Shown here piece after piece: positions 1 through 10,390 of a DNA stretch of 64,000 nt (positions within the stretch are counted from its first letter, which is position 1; the number at the start of each line of letters is the position of its first letter). Position numbers and translations under genes: made by a program. The notes under the pieces are model-generated. The model was not told where the DNA came from and did no database searches. It saw nothing but the letters and a program-made list of their open reading frames with translations. The DNA is from Posidonia oceanica. Its lineage: Eukaryota; Streptophyta; Magnoliopsida; Alismatales; Posidoniaceae. The DNA lies in contig JAZBRS010000044.1 of assembly GCA_037176725.1 (NCBI GenBank), positions 9,858,001 to 9,922,000 of the forward strand. Direction: 5' to 3'.

Positions 1-1782
1 ATTCACTTCCACTTCTTCCCACGTGCTCCCCAGACAACCACCTAGCCGCCCGTGCCCTTGGCTCAGCCTGGAACGCCACACATCGCCGTACCCACCTCAG
101 CCTTCACAGCAAGAGGTCGATTGGACCAGATCTTGCTCCGGGCTGTAGAACGCGCTTCTGGAAGCTCCATCATCCTCCTTGGACCTCCGGCGACGTCCCC
201 GAGCCACCCCAGCAGCAGCAGCCGCCTCTCTGCGCCGTCTCCACCTCCCTCCGGCCGGCCGAAAGCCACCTAGGTGGGTGGCCCTCTCCAGCGTGCGCAG
301 CGGGTGAAACCACCCTCCTCCGGATTCTCCTCTTCCTCCTCTTGCTCCTCGACTTTTCCCCGAGGCTTTTCGTCGCCTGTGCCGCCCACACGAGCTCGCC
401 GAAGTATCCTTCTTCTCCAGCGCCGGTCGCCGGCGCTCCGACTGCAACAGCGCTCCCGCGAGCCTCCGCCGCCGCCGACGCCTCGCCAGGCCTCCTCCAC
501 CTCCGCCACACCACGCTGGACTCCCCCGCTCCCTTCCCGCGCCGCGCCGACCTCTCCTCCACCGATCCAGAGAAATCGCCGGCGAGCTCCGGCAGCCTCC
601 CCTATAGCAGGTAAACACCTACTGTTTCTTTTATTTTTTGTTAACTTAGTTTATTTTTCTTGCATTGCATTGTTATCATTATAACTTTCTAATATTACAT
701 TTGGGTCCAGATCAGTTTAAGATTCATGTTATGCTGATTTAAAATCATATTGAATTGCAATTAAAGTCTACATTCTTGCCTATTTGCACTGTCATCCGCA
801 TGCTGTTCATTTTCTTTAGTTGTCTTTTAAATTAAGCCCTGCATGTTTCTGTTATTACATATTGGTCCTCTGTTGTTGTGGTTTAATTGTATTTCTTTAG
901 ATCTAGTCCAGTAAGTTGTTATATTTGCATATCAGTCCGTTCTTAGTTCAACATAACTTGCTATGCTTTACTGTTTGCCCCAGCATGTTTTTATTTTTGC
1001 AATTAGGTCCTTTAGTTGTTAAATGCCATCTAAATGCTTGCTGTTATCTTATTAAATTGCTGTTAAGTCCTGATCTTTGCATTATTTGCAACATGGTCCT
1101 CTGATCTGTTATCAAGCATTCTGTTTGCATCCTTCATTTACTGCATTGCATGCTTAGCTCTTGCTTCTTGATTTTGCACATAGGTCCTCTGCATCATGCA
1201 TAGCATGCATTTAGCTTGCATTTTTCTTACAAAATTGCATTTCAACCCCTGCATGTTTTAAAATTGCATATAGATCCTCCATATGATTGCAAAGCTTATT
1301 CCAATGCATGTTTGCCTTATTAGGTTGCATTTTAAACCCTGCATCTTGCAAAATTACACTTAGACCCCTCAATTTCCAAAAACCTTGCATAAAAAGCCCC
1401 AAACTTTTCAAAATCTTTGCATTTAGACCCCCATTCTTTCAAAAATTGCATTTAAGTCCCCAATTTTCTGAAAAATCATCCTTAGGTCTTTTCTTGCGTT
1501 TTGCATGCATTGCACTCATGCATTCTTGCATTTTTGCATTCCTTGCACACACTTAAACACTCTTAGCTCCCATTCACAGGGGAGGACCTGTTTTGCACAC
1601 CCCTAGGGCCTCCTGTACACTTAGATCCATTCTTCTCCCCTGTTCTGGCCCCTCTGGCTTGAAGCTGGGATATCTTTAGATCCAGCCGTTGGATCTTCTC
1701 AACCAAGCTACTTGGACGACCCCGGCGGAGTGCTCTTCAGCATGGACCAAGCAGATCTCAGATCAGGCTTCAGATTTCCCAG

Positions 1783-2109
1783 GTAAGTTCTCCTGAACCC
1801 CTGCATAGTATTCATTTGCACACCATTTGCATTGCATGCATCGTTTTCGCTTTCTGTCTCCTCGAACATGTAGAATAGGACTTCCTCTTCTTATCCATCA
1901 GCTCTGCTCCCCTTTTTCACGTATTTCCAAGTGCTTTGTGTTGTGTTTCCCCTGGATTCACCACTAATTACAACTTTCTTCCCCCTTTTCCATGATCTGA
2001 TCGCACTGCGAGCTTTGGGCAGCGTGTGAGAAATATCGTGGGACGGTTTAGTGGGAAACAGTTACAAAATGGAGGTGATCCTTCCACTTGCTTATTTTCC
2101 CCATTGTAG
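1783..2109 (+). other. Candidate leader intron inside the A' LTR
   Basis: The donor reads CCCAG|GTAAGT at 1782/1783. The acceptor reads TTTTCCCCATTGTAG|GTC, ending at 2109. The same pair stands in both LTRs of element A (17089-17414 and 38788-39112), giving 325-327 bp in every copy. That agrees with a removable intron in the transcribed part of the LTR. Splicing itself is inferred, not seen. Confidence 0.5.
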
Positions 2110-2254
2110 GTCTTCACATCTACTTTACGTGGCCCTTAAACAGTGTCTGTTCTCACACACGTACTGTTTGCTTCTCCTTTCGCTTCTCTTGTCCTCTCTC
2201 TTTGCATTTGCATTTGCATCTGCATGGCTTTGTCGATGTTTTATTCCGCTTTGC

Positions 2255-2660
2255 TTTTGGCACCGTTTCGCGGGCCCGCCTCTTCCTTGGCACCGTTTTG
2301 CGTGCCGCTTTGTCTTTTGGCATCGTTTCGCGTGCCTGCTCTGTTTTGGCACTGTTTTGCATGCCTGCTTCGTTTTCTGGCACCGTTTCGCATGCCCGCT
2401 CTGTCTTGGCACCGTTGTGCATGCCTGCTTCGTTTTTTTGGCACCATTTCGCGTGTCCGCTCTGTCTTGGCACCGTTTTCCGTGCCGCTTTGTCTTTCTA
2501 CACCGTTTTGCATGCCAGTTTATCTTTCTACACCGTTTTGCATGCCACTTTGCTTTCTTGCATTGTTTTGCGTGCCGATCTTGTTTTCTTGCATCGTTTT
2601 GCGTGTTGCTTCCGCTTCTCGCATTGTTTTGCGTGTCTTATGCCGTTTTCCTCTGCATGT
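2255..2660. repeat. GCACCGTTTTGC minisatellite in the A' LTR
   Basis: About ten degenerate units of roughly 38-42 bp are built round GGCACCGTTTTGCATGCC followed by a T-rich stretch. The same array occupies the same place in the A LTRs and, in reverse, in the B LTRs. Long Phe/Cys-rich reading frames across it come from the repeat and not from a gene. Confidence 0.8.
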
Positions 2661-3289
2661 CACCTGCATTGCTTGGTTTTACCGTCGTTTTGCTTTTTCG
2701 CTTGCATTTGCATATAAGGCAGTGATGCTTACTGCCTGGAGTTCTCACGAGCTAGGTTTCGCCCGGTTCGGAACACAGATAGCGTTGCTGAGCACTTAGA
2801 CCGCACGTTTACTTTCCTGCATTGCATCCCACCACTTAGAGCACACCTTGGAGCATTCATTCAGGCATTCATTGGCATTTAGGCATTCAAACCTGCATTT
2901 CCCTGCGTATGCGAGCGTAAGCCTAGAAAGACCGATTCTCGGGCGTGTCGGGGGTGCCTAACACCTTCCCCGCACGTAACAGGAGTCCTTGCCCAGTCTT
3001 TTGGCCCGCAATGACCATATTGCCCTTATCCTAGGCATGAGTCATCTCATTTGCATTTGTTTTCTTTTGCATTGCTTTGCACTGCATCTTTTGCTTGGTT
3101 TTGTGTGTTAACTCACGCATTTCCCCCAGTTTTCCTTGTCTCCCGATAATAGACACGGTGGCGACTCTGAATTGTCTTATCTTCTTCTTTTCTTATCTTT
3201 TCTCCTCTGTTTTAAGTGTTTTCAAGTTGAGCCCTCCTCCTCGGACTTAGCCGCTAATAGTAAGCCTGATTCTGATTGGGATTACTACA

Positions 3290-4198
3290 GCAAGCATGAA
3301 TGAGGTTTAAGCTATTGCAGGGTGTTGGACGCTAGAACATACAGTGTCTAACATAGGACGTTGCAGTATCCAGCATCCAACGCTCTGGAACAGACAGATG
3401 GCAAGATAGCATGCAAACTGGTAGAGCAAATATCATGGCATGCATTCAAGTCCTTGTAAACAAGCATAGGCTGGGCATGCATACAGGGATCAAACGAACA
3501 TAAGAGATCAGAGCATCATGCAAAGCATTTAAATGGAAGTTACTAAGCAGAAACTTAGGACGCTGGTAACATCAGCGTCCAACGTAAGACGCTGAATGTT
3601 CCAGCGTCCAACACATGAAGGATGCAAACCCACCTGCAAGGGGGAGCTGAGCTCAAAACCCCACTTAATCATGCATGCAAACAACTGAGAATATGCCAGA
3701 TCATGACAAACCACACAAGCCAAGCATGTAATCCATAAGAAGCAAGTAAGAAAGAGGTGTAAAGAAATAAAGGGATAAAAATCCCACATATAAACATGCG
3801 GTTAAAGAGGAGACTAGCAAGCTTAACCATAGGTGCCATAGAGGCCAAACATCACTAGGCATCCATAGATCATAGATATAACTCAAAAATAAGCAATATG
3901 CAAGCGTGGCAGTAGATGTAAGCAAGTAGGGAAGTAGGACGCGGGATACACCAGCGTCCAACGTTGGACGCTGGGATCTTCGCGGCCAACATAGACAGTC
4001 AGCAGATTAATTTGCAAGGAGAACTAAGCTCAGAATAAAGCCATTAATCATGCATGAACTACTGAAAACAAATGAACTGAAGGCATGCAACATGGATTGA
4101 ACGCATATTACAAAATAAGCATAACTTCAAAGCATTAAAACAGGTGTAGGCATGCAAGGACGTAGGACACTGAAAACACAACGTCCAACGTTGGATGC
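3290..4198 (-). mobile_element. C-minus 5' LTR, inner segment
   Basis: This is the continuation, on the minus strand, of the LTR that begins at 51028; element B interrupts it. Read on the minus strand it matches 63400-64000, the C-plus LTR, including the acceptor-like CTCCCCCTTGCAG and several GTTGGACGC hairpins. A perfect 24-bp palindrome lies at 3951-3974: CCAGCGTCCAAC followed directly by its reverse complement. The segment is cut on the left by the A' LTR. Reading frames in it are shared between copies only because the LTR is shared; I see no protein motif. Confidence 0.75.
3634..3634 (-). other. Splice-acceptor-like site in the C-minus LTR
   Basis: On the minus strand CTCCCCCTTGCAG ends here and is followed by GTGGGTTTG. 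It is the counterpart of 63849 in C-plus. Its partner donor is at 50137, now separated from it by the B insertion. Confidence 0.4.
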
Positions 4199-4984
4199 TG
4201 TAGCGATCCTGAAATTCGGATCGTCCATGCACGATGCCAAAGCTCGTGTGCACCGATCGGAACTAGGTTCACTATATGCGGGTGTGACCTCTTCCCGGGA
4301 GCCCACGGCGGGCCTCGCATGCTGCCATAGCTCGCGATGCGATCGTGCCGTGAGAGGGGGGAGAAGCCGCTGCCGGTAGTGAATCCAAGGAGAAACTCGA
4401 CTCGAAAACACTGGGAAGACACGAAGATAAAAGAAATAAGACAAACGGGAGTCGCCACCTAGTCTATTAAATCGGGAGACGAGGAAAACCGAGGAAATAC
4501 TGGAAAACATGTAGATGGATGCAATGTTATGCAAAATGAATGACTCATGCCAAGGATAAGGGTAAAACGGTCATTGCGTGTCCAGAGAAAGGGTAAGGAC
4601 TCTTGTTACGCATGGGGAAGGTATTAGGCACTCCCGACACGCTCGGAATCGGTCTTTCTTGACTATTCTCGCTCACATTTACAGGATATCGACGATGCTT
4701 GCCTAACTGCACGTCCAAGGGACGAGGGATGCTATACCTATGCTATGGGTGTTCAGATGAATGCCTAAATGCTTAAATGCCTAAATGCCATGTATGCTGA
4801 AACAACATGCGCGAATACATGCTCTAAGTGTTGTGATGCGTGGAAAGAAAATAAACGTGCGATCTAAGAGCTCAGCTATGCTGTCAGCATTCTGAATAGG
4901 GCGAGCCTTAATTCGTGAGAACTACTACCAGTAAACATCACTGCGCTAAATGCAAATGCAAGCGATAAAACAAAATGGCAATAA

Positions 4985-5345
4985 AACCATACACATGCAA
5001 GCGACATGCAAAGGAAAACAGGAGCAAATACGCAAAATGGTGTGAGAAACGAAGTCAGGCACGCAAAACGGTGCAAAAGCGAAGGAAAACAAGAGTGGGT
5101 ACGTAAAACAATGCAAACAGAAGTAAAACAGGATGCAGGCACACAAAACGAGGCAAATGCAAGCAAAACAGGGTGCAGGCACGCAAAACAATGCAAATGT
5201 GAGCAAATCAGGGTGCGGGCACGCAAAATAATGCAAATGTGAGCAAAACCGGGTGCAGGCATGCAAAACAATGCAAATGTGAGCAAAATAGGATGCGAGC
5301 ACGCAAAACAATGCAAATGTGAGCAAAACAGTGCAAATGCAAGAT
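4985..5345. repeat. GCAAAACG-GTGC minisatellite in the B 3' LTR
   Basis: About eight units of roughly 39-42 bp read GCACGCAAAACAATGCAAATG on the plus strand. This is the reverse-strand version of the A-type LTR array. The matching array in the B 5' LTR is at about 45945-46290. Confidence 0.75.
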
Positions 5346-7284
5346 AATTAGGGTGAATGCATGCAAAAATGCAAGAAAAGGACCTAGATGCAGTTTTTGA
5401 AAACTTACAGGGCCTAAATGCAATGCAAAGAAAGCATACAAACTTGTAAAAGTTGAAAACATGGACTTATGTGCAATTTTAGAAAACTATTGGGCTTTTT
5501 AACAATGCAATGTGGTTTAAAATGCAACTAATATGGCATTTATAGGCATAGGGGACTAAAATGCAATTAAACTTTCTTTATGGGTTTTTATGCATTGCAA
5601 TAAGATAAGAAACAGAAATTAATTGAAAGATGAATGCTTTGAGGACTAATATGCAATTTCAAGATTTTTGTGGGTTTTATATGCAATGAAATATGCAAAT
5701 TTAAACTACTGATTCACAGAATGTGGACTTAAGTGTAATTACAGCAAGTTTTTGTGTTTTTTAGTAATGCAATATGATTTAAATGCAGATTAAATGAGAT
5801 GCATAAGCTGTATGAGGACTGATGTGCAATTAAACTAAGTACAGGGGTTAAAATGAAATTCAGTAAGGTAAAAATGCAATTTAAATGAATGCATGCATGG
5901 TCTGTGGACTAAAATGAAAATAATGCAAACTACAGGAGTTTTATGCAATGCAATAAGGTAAAATATGAATTTAAATGATATATCCAATAAGTAGAGGACT
6001 TAAATGTAATAAAAATAAAGTGCAGAATAAAAAATGCAATACAGTATGGTAAACTTAGAATTTAAATGATTTTAACAACTGAATAGAGGATTGATGTGTA
6101 AATAAAATAAAATACAGGAGATAATTGCATTGTAATAAGCTAAAAAGATGAAATTAAATGACATTAATCAACCACAGGATCTAGATGTAAAGAAAACAAG
6201 TTACAGGACTAAAGCTAAATAAAAACTAAAACATTTGAACTATAGAAGGACTAAAATGTAATAAAAAGAAATAACAGATAATTAATGCATTGTAATATAG
6301 TTTTAATTCAAATTTAAATGAAACTTAAACTAAGGCCGGACCTAAAAGTAAATAAGCTAAATTGAAGGAAGCAAATGCAATATTTGGTAAAATAAGTAAG
6401 TTAAGAGAAAAATAAGCAAAACCTAACTAATGGTTTAAAAAACAATAGGGCTACAGTAACCAAGGTCAGGGCTCGTCGGAGGGGACTCTGTAGCGGTGAT
6501 CTGGGTGGCGGAGCTGCGTGGCAAGGGCGGGGCTGGCCCGAGGGAGATCCGGCGGAGCTCATGGGGGCATCCAGGCGGCGCTGCGGAGCGGCGGTCGGCT
6601 GCATTCGCTGCACCGGCGACCGACGTCGAAGAAGACGATGCACTCTGGCGATGAACTGGCAGCAGCACAGGGGTCTAAATGCAAAAAAAAAGATATGGGG
6701 ATGGAGAGGGGAGTGTGGCGGACCTAGTGGAGGGGTTTAGTACCTTTTTCGCACGACGGGGATGTCTGGTGAGCTCCGATAAATTTTGTGGAAGTTTTCT
6801 CTCTCCTCTCTCCTCTATAGCTTTCACCAGATTCGCCCTCTCTATTTACTAGCTTCTGGAGGTGGTGAGGGAGAGCTGAGGGAGGTCTTCTGGTTATGGT
6901 GTGGGGCTGTATGGTGCACGGCTTTGGAGGGCTGAGGTGCTTCTGTGTTGGCCTGTGGGTTGCTTAAAGAAGGTGGAGTGCTGGAGGTATTCTGATGGTA
7001 TTGGAGGGCCGGCCTAATGGTGTTGGAAGGCAGGTCTGATGGTCGGGACGAGGAAGAAAAGGGTTGAGGTCTGGGTTTTGGAGAAGGTCGGGAGATGGAG
7101 GTTGAAGGGCTGAGTTTGTTTTCTTTTTGAAGGAGGGTGTGAACCGGAGAGAAGGAGGTGCTGTGTATGGGTGTTCCTCCGTGGGTTGGGAGCTGTGTTC
7201 GAAGAGGAGGTGTCGGCTCTTGGCCGAAGAAGGATGAAGTGAGGGCTGAGGATCTAGTCTTTGTGTGATCTTTTTTTTAATCTT

Positions 7285-8470
7285 TTTAAATGGGGATGGG
7301 ATTAGGGTTTTAGGGTTTTTTGTATCCTTTTTTGGAATGGCACTAGTGTCTTGGATTTGAATGCATGGGATTAGGATTTTAGGGTTTTTTTGTATCCTTT
7401 TTTGGAATGGCACTAGTGTCTTGGGTTTGAATGCATGGGATTAGGGTTTTAGGTTTTTTTGTATCCTTTTTTGGAATGGCACTAGTGTCTTGAGTTTGAA
7501 TGCATGGGATTAGGGTTTTAGGTTTTTTTGTATCCTTTTTTGGAATGGCACTAGTGTCTTGGGTTTGAATGCATGGGATTAGGGTTTTAGGTTTAGAGAT
7601 GGGTTTAGGTGTGGTTTCTACTTAGGTTTTCTAGGGTTTAGGTGTTTTGATTTATCCTAAATTTTCTAGGTTTTTGTGCTTTGATTTAAGTTGTGGGTTT
7701 AGTTTCTAGGTTTTGTGTTTGAGTTTAACCTAGGTTTCTCTAGGGTTTAGGATTTTTCTAAGGTGTTGTGTGAAGTGTCCCTAGGGTTTAGGGTTTAGGT
7801 TTGGTTTGAATCCTAGGGTTTAGGGTTTAGGTTGGATTTGAGTCCTAGGTTTTAGGGTTTAGGTTGGTTTTGCTAGGTTTTTTTATTCTAAGTTGTGGGT
7901 TTAGTTTCTAGGTTTTGTGTTTGAGTTTAACCTTGGTTTCTCTAGGGTTTAGGATTTTTCTAAGATGTTGTGTGAAGTGTCCCTAGGGTTTAGGGTTTAG
8001 GTTTGGTTTGAATCCTAGGGTTTAGGGTTTAGGTTGGATTTGAGTGCTAGGTTTTAGGGTTTAGGTTGGTTTTGCTAGGTTTTTTTATTCTAAGTTGTGG
8101 GTTTAGTTTCTAGGTTTTGTGTTTGAGTTTAACCTAGGTTTCTCTTGGGTTTAGGATTTTTCTAAGGTGTTGTGTGAAGTGTCCCTTGGGTTTAGGGTTT
8201 AGGTTTGGTTTGAATCCTAGGGTTTATGGTTTAGGTTGGATTTGAGTCCTAGGTTTTAGGGTTTAGGTTGCTTTTGCTAGGTTTTCTTTATTCTAAGTTG
8301 TGGGTTTAGTTTCTAGGTTTTGTGTTTAAGTTTAACCTAAGTTTTTCTAGGGTTTAGGATTTTTCTAAGGTATTGTGTGATGTATCCCTAGGGTTTAGGG
8401 TTTAGGTTTGGTTTGAATCCTAGGGTTTAGGGTTTAGGTTGGTTTTGCTAGGTTTTGTGTTTTTGGTGTT
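7285..8470 (-). repeat. Telomere-like TTTAGGG arrays in the B 3' LTR
   Basis: There are two array types. About four copies of a 69-bp unit (7285-7590) contain GGGATTAGGGTTTTAGG. They are followed by about four copies of a roughly 200-bp unit (7610-8470) rich in TAGGGTTTAGGGTTTAGG. On the coding strand of the element these read as AAACCCTA, the plant telo-box. The repeats are degenerate and lie wholly inside the LTR, so this is not a chromosome end. Confidence 0.85.
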
Positions 8471-8536
8471 GGGTTTTAGGTTTTGAGTCCACCAGAGAGG
8501 AGCCATTAATGCAGGAGTCAAAATGGGGTGTCTACA

Positions 8537-8549
8537 GATGCCCCTCCCT
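8537..8549 (-). promoter_or_regulatory. Polypurine tract of element B
   Basis: The minus strand reads AGGGAGGGGCATC directly before the 3' LTR. It is identical to the tract of element A at 34408-34420. It would prime plus-strand DNA synthesis. Confidence 0.85.
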
Positions 8550-9167
8550 GAGCGAGGTCGAGGGAACCAAGGCCACTTCTCAAGGTTGACAAGATACCCC
8601 TCCTGATGCCGGTGAGAGCCGAAGGTTGCTGTTGGCGTGAGTCACTTACTTGGCTGATGTGCCGAAAGTCGTGACTCATTGCCACGATGCAGATGCAAAT
8701 GCAGATGTCCGTGCAAATGCTTATGCTAATGTGATGCTTACACTAACGCTCGTTGCGTTGCACTCCACTGGGGGGAAAAGCGGGTGATGCATGCACACGG
8801 TTGGGTGGAAAATGCCATGCAGCTCGCCGGACCGCACTTAAGGGAAAGTCGTACGATTAAAGTGCGCTGGGCCAAATTAACTTCAGCGCGGGGGTGCCGT
8901 TCGCTGGGAACTCCCGAGGCGAAGGCGACGCAAGTGTAACAAGATGCTGTGGGTGTGCATGCGGTGGCGGACGTGTAATGCCAAGGAAGCAATCTTGGGC
9001 CGTGCACTACCGTGGGTGTCATCTGAAGCAGGCTTGCTGCAAGAAGCTGCGATTGCCAAATATACCACCTTAAATAATACGCAAACTAGGGTTCGACTCC
9101 TGGGTATGCCGTGTCCGGGAAAGCGGAGTGAGGAGACTGGTGTAATGACTACAGGGAGTAGCAGCGC

Positions 9168-9447
9168 AATGAGAATGCAATGTAATGCGATGCAATGCGG
9201 TGAGATGCAATGCGATGCATGCAATGCATGCAATGTAATGCAATGTAATGTATGCAATGCATGTAATGCGATGTATGCGCTGAAATGCAATGTGATGTAT
9301 GCAATGCAAAGCAATGCAATGGAAAGCAAAGCGATGTATGCAATGGAATGTATGCGATGGAATGCAATGCAATGTATGCAATGGAATGTAATGCCATGTA
9401 TGTGATGAAATGCAATGCGATGTATGTAATGCGATGCAATGTGACGC
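9168..9447. repeat. ATGCAATG / ATGTATGCAATG microsatellite
   Basis: Roughly 280 bp of imperfect ATGCA, ATGTA and ATGCG steps. Reading frames in both directions across it are repeat products. Confidence 0.85.
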
Positions 9448-9841
9448 CGGGCGCCAAGTCGGCAGTTAATCCAAACTTACGCAAAGAGGGCCACCAGACA
9501 AGACTAACATGCTTGCCGTCCACGATGCCAAACACTTTAACGAATGTCATCCGGGCAGTTAGGGGTGCCAGCCCAGGAGGAGAAGAGAGTAAGATACCAA
9601 AGGCAGCAAAAAGGATGCCAGACAGGTTGACGGTTGTCGACTGAGCAGTTAGGGCTGCCAGCCCAAAAAAAAAAAGAAAATGAAAGATACCTCAATGTGG
9701 CGGAAAAGATGCCCCTGGTATTGGAAAATGATACCAGGGGGCAACAGAAGTGCTCCTGGCATCAAGGAAGGCTAGACATTGTGACGATTGTCAGCCGAAC
9801 AGTTAGGGATGTCAGCCCGAAGGGAAATGAACGATGCTGTA

Positions 9842-10390
9842 AGGGGGCCCTTCCTCAAATTAAGGAAGCAAGCCTGCGAGACTCCGAAGAGAAACGCAAG
9901 GGGGCCCTTCCTCAAATTAAGGAAGCAAGCCCGCAAGACTCCGAAGAGAAACGCAAGGAGGCCCTTCCTCAAATTAAGGAAGCAAGTCCGCGAGACTCCA
10001 AAGAGAAATGCAAGGGGGCCCTTCCTCAAATTAAGGAAGTAAGGTCGCGAGACTCCGAAGAGAAACGCAAGGGGTCCCTTCCTTAAATTAAGGAAGCAAG
10101 CCCGTGAGACTCCGAAGAGAAACGTAAGGGGGCCCTTTCTCAAATTAAGGAAGTAAGCCAGCGAGACTCCGAAGAGAAACGCAAGGGGGCCCTTCCTCAA
10201 ATTAAGGAAGCAAGCCTACGAGACTCCGAAGAGAAACGCAAGGAGGCCCTTCCTCAAATTAAGGAAGTAAGCCCACGATACTCTGAAGAGAAACGTAAGG
10301 GGGTCCTTCCTTAAATTAAGGAAGTAAGCCCGTGAGACTCCGAAGAGAAACGCAAGGGGGCCCTTCCTCAAATTAAGGAAGCAGGCAAAC
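9842..10390 (-). repeat. 57-bp tandem array of element B
   Basis: About nine to ten units contain GGGGCCCTTCCTCAAATTAA, then GGAAGCAAGCCC and GACTCCGAAGAGAAACGCAA. Each unit holds a stem-loop with arms CTTCCT and AGGAAG round the loop CAAATTA. The period is a multiple of three, which leaves open frames in several directions. Confidence 0.88.

Larger units (their letters stand above)
1..3289 (+). mobile_element. A-type Tat/Ogre LTR, 3' part (A')
   Basis: This is the downstream part of an LTR related to those of element A; its start lies before the window. From about 1560 on it follows the A LTRs (12740-18518 and 34421-40278) closely: the same splice-like signals, the same GCACCGTTTTGC minisatellite, and the same ending GATTACTACA at 3289. 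Positions 1-610 are GC-rich and unlike the matching part of the A LTRs, so this copy is a divergent or mosaic subfamily. The bases after 3289 are GCAAG and then C-minus LTR sequence. No primer-binding site follows, so this is a 3' LTR or a solo LTR inserted into C-minus. The predicted target duplication GCAAG would lie left of the window. From 610 to 1560 the sequence is T-rich with repeated TTGCAT phrases. No gene is seen in it. Confidence 0.82.
4199..8536 (-). repeat. Element B 3' LTR (4338 bp)
   Basis: On the minus strand it starts TGTAGACACCCCATTTTGAC at 8536 and ends GATCGCTACA at 4199, with TG...CA ends. It pairs with 45183-49612 along its whole length. Its end, with the phrase TTCCGATCGGTGCAC, resembles the A LTR ends, so A and B are related families. 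Inside are the GCAAAACG-GTGC minisatellite (about 4985-5345), a T/A-rich TGCA-phrase region (5350-6420), a GC-rich block (6470-6780) and telomere-like repeats (7285-8470). No gene is seen. Confidence 0.88.

Noticed and set aside
97..684. Arg/Gly-rich and Ser/Pro-rich frames at the window start
   Set aside because: Low-complexity GC-rich LTR sequence open in several frames on both strands.
2051..2799. Long Phe/Cys/Arg-rich reading frames in the LTR (also 17236-17973 and 38832-39733)
   Set aside because: They are translations of the GCACCGTTTTGC minisatellite, open in several frames at once and differing in ends between LTR copies.
3290..4198. A membrane protein gene shared with 63352-63954
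   Set aside because: The hydrophobic frames come from T-rich C-family LTR sequence; they are similar because the LTR is the same, and they start and stop at different places.
7285..8470. A true telomere or chromosome-fusion point
   Set aside because: The repeats are degenerate, of fixed higher-order type, and present inside both LTRs of one element.
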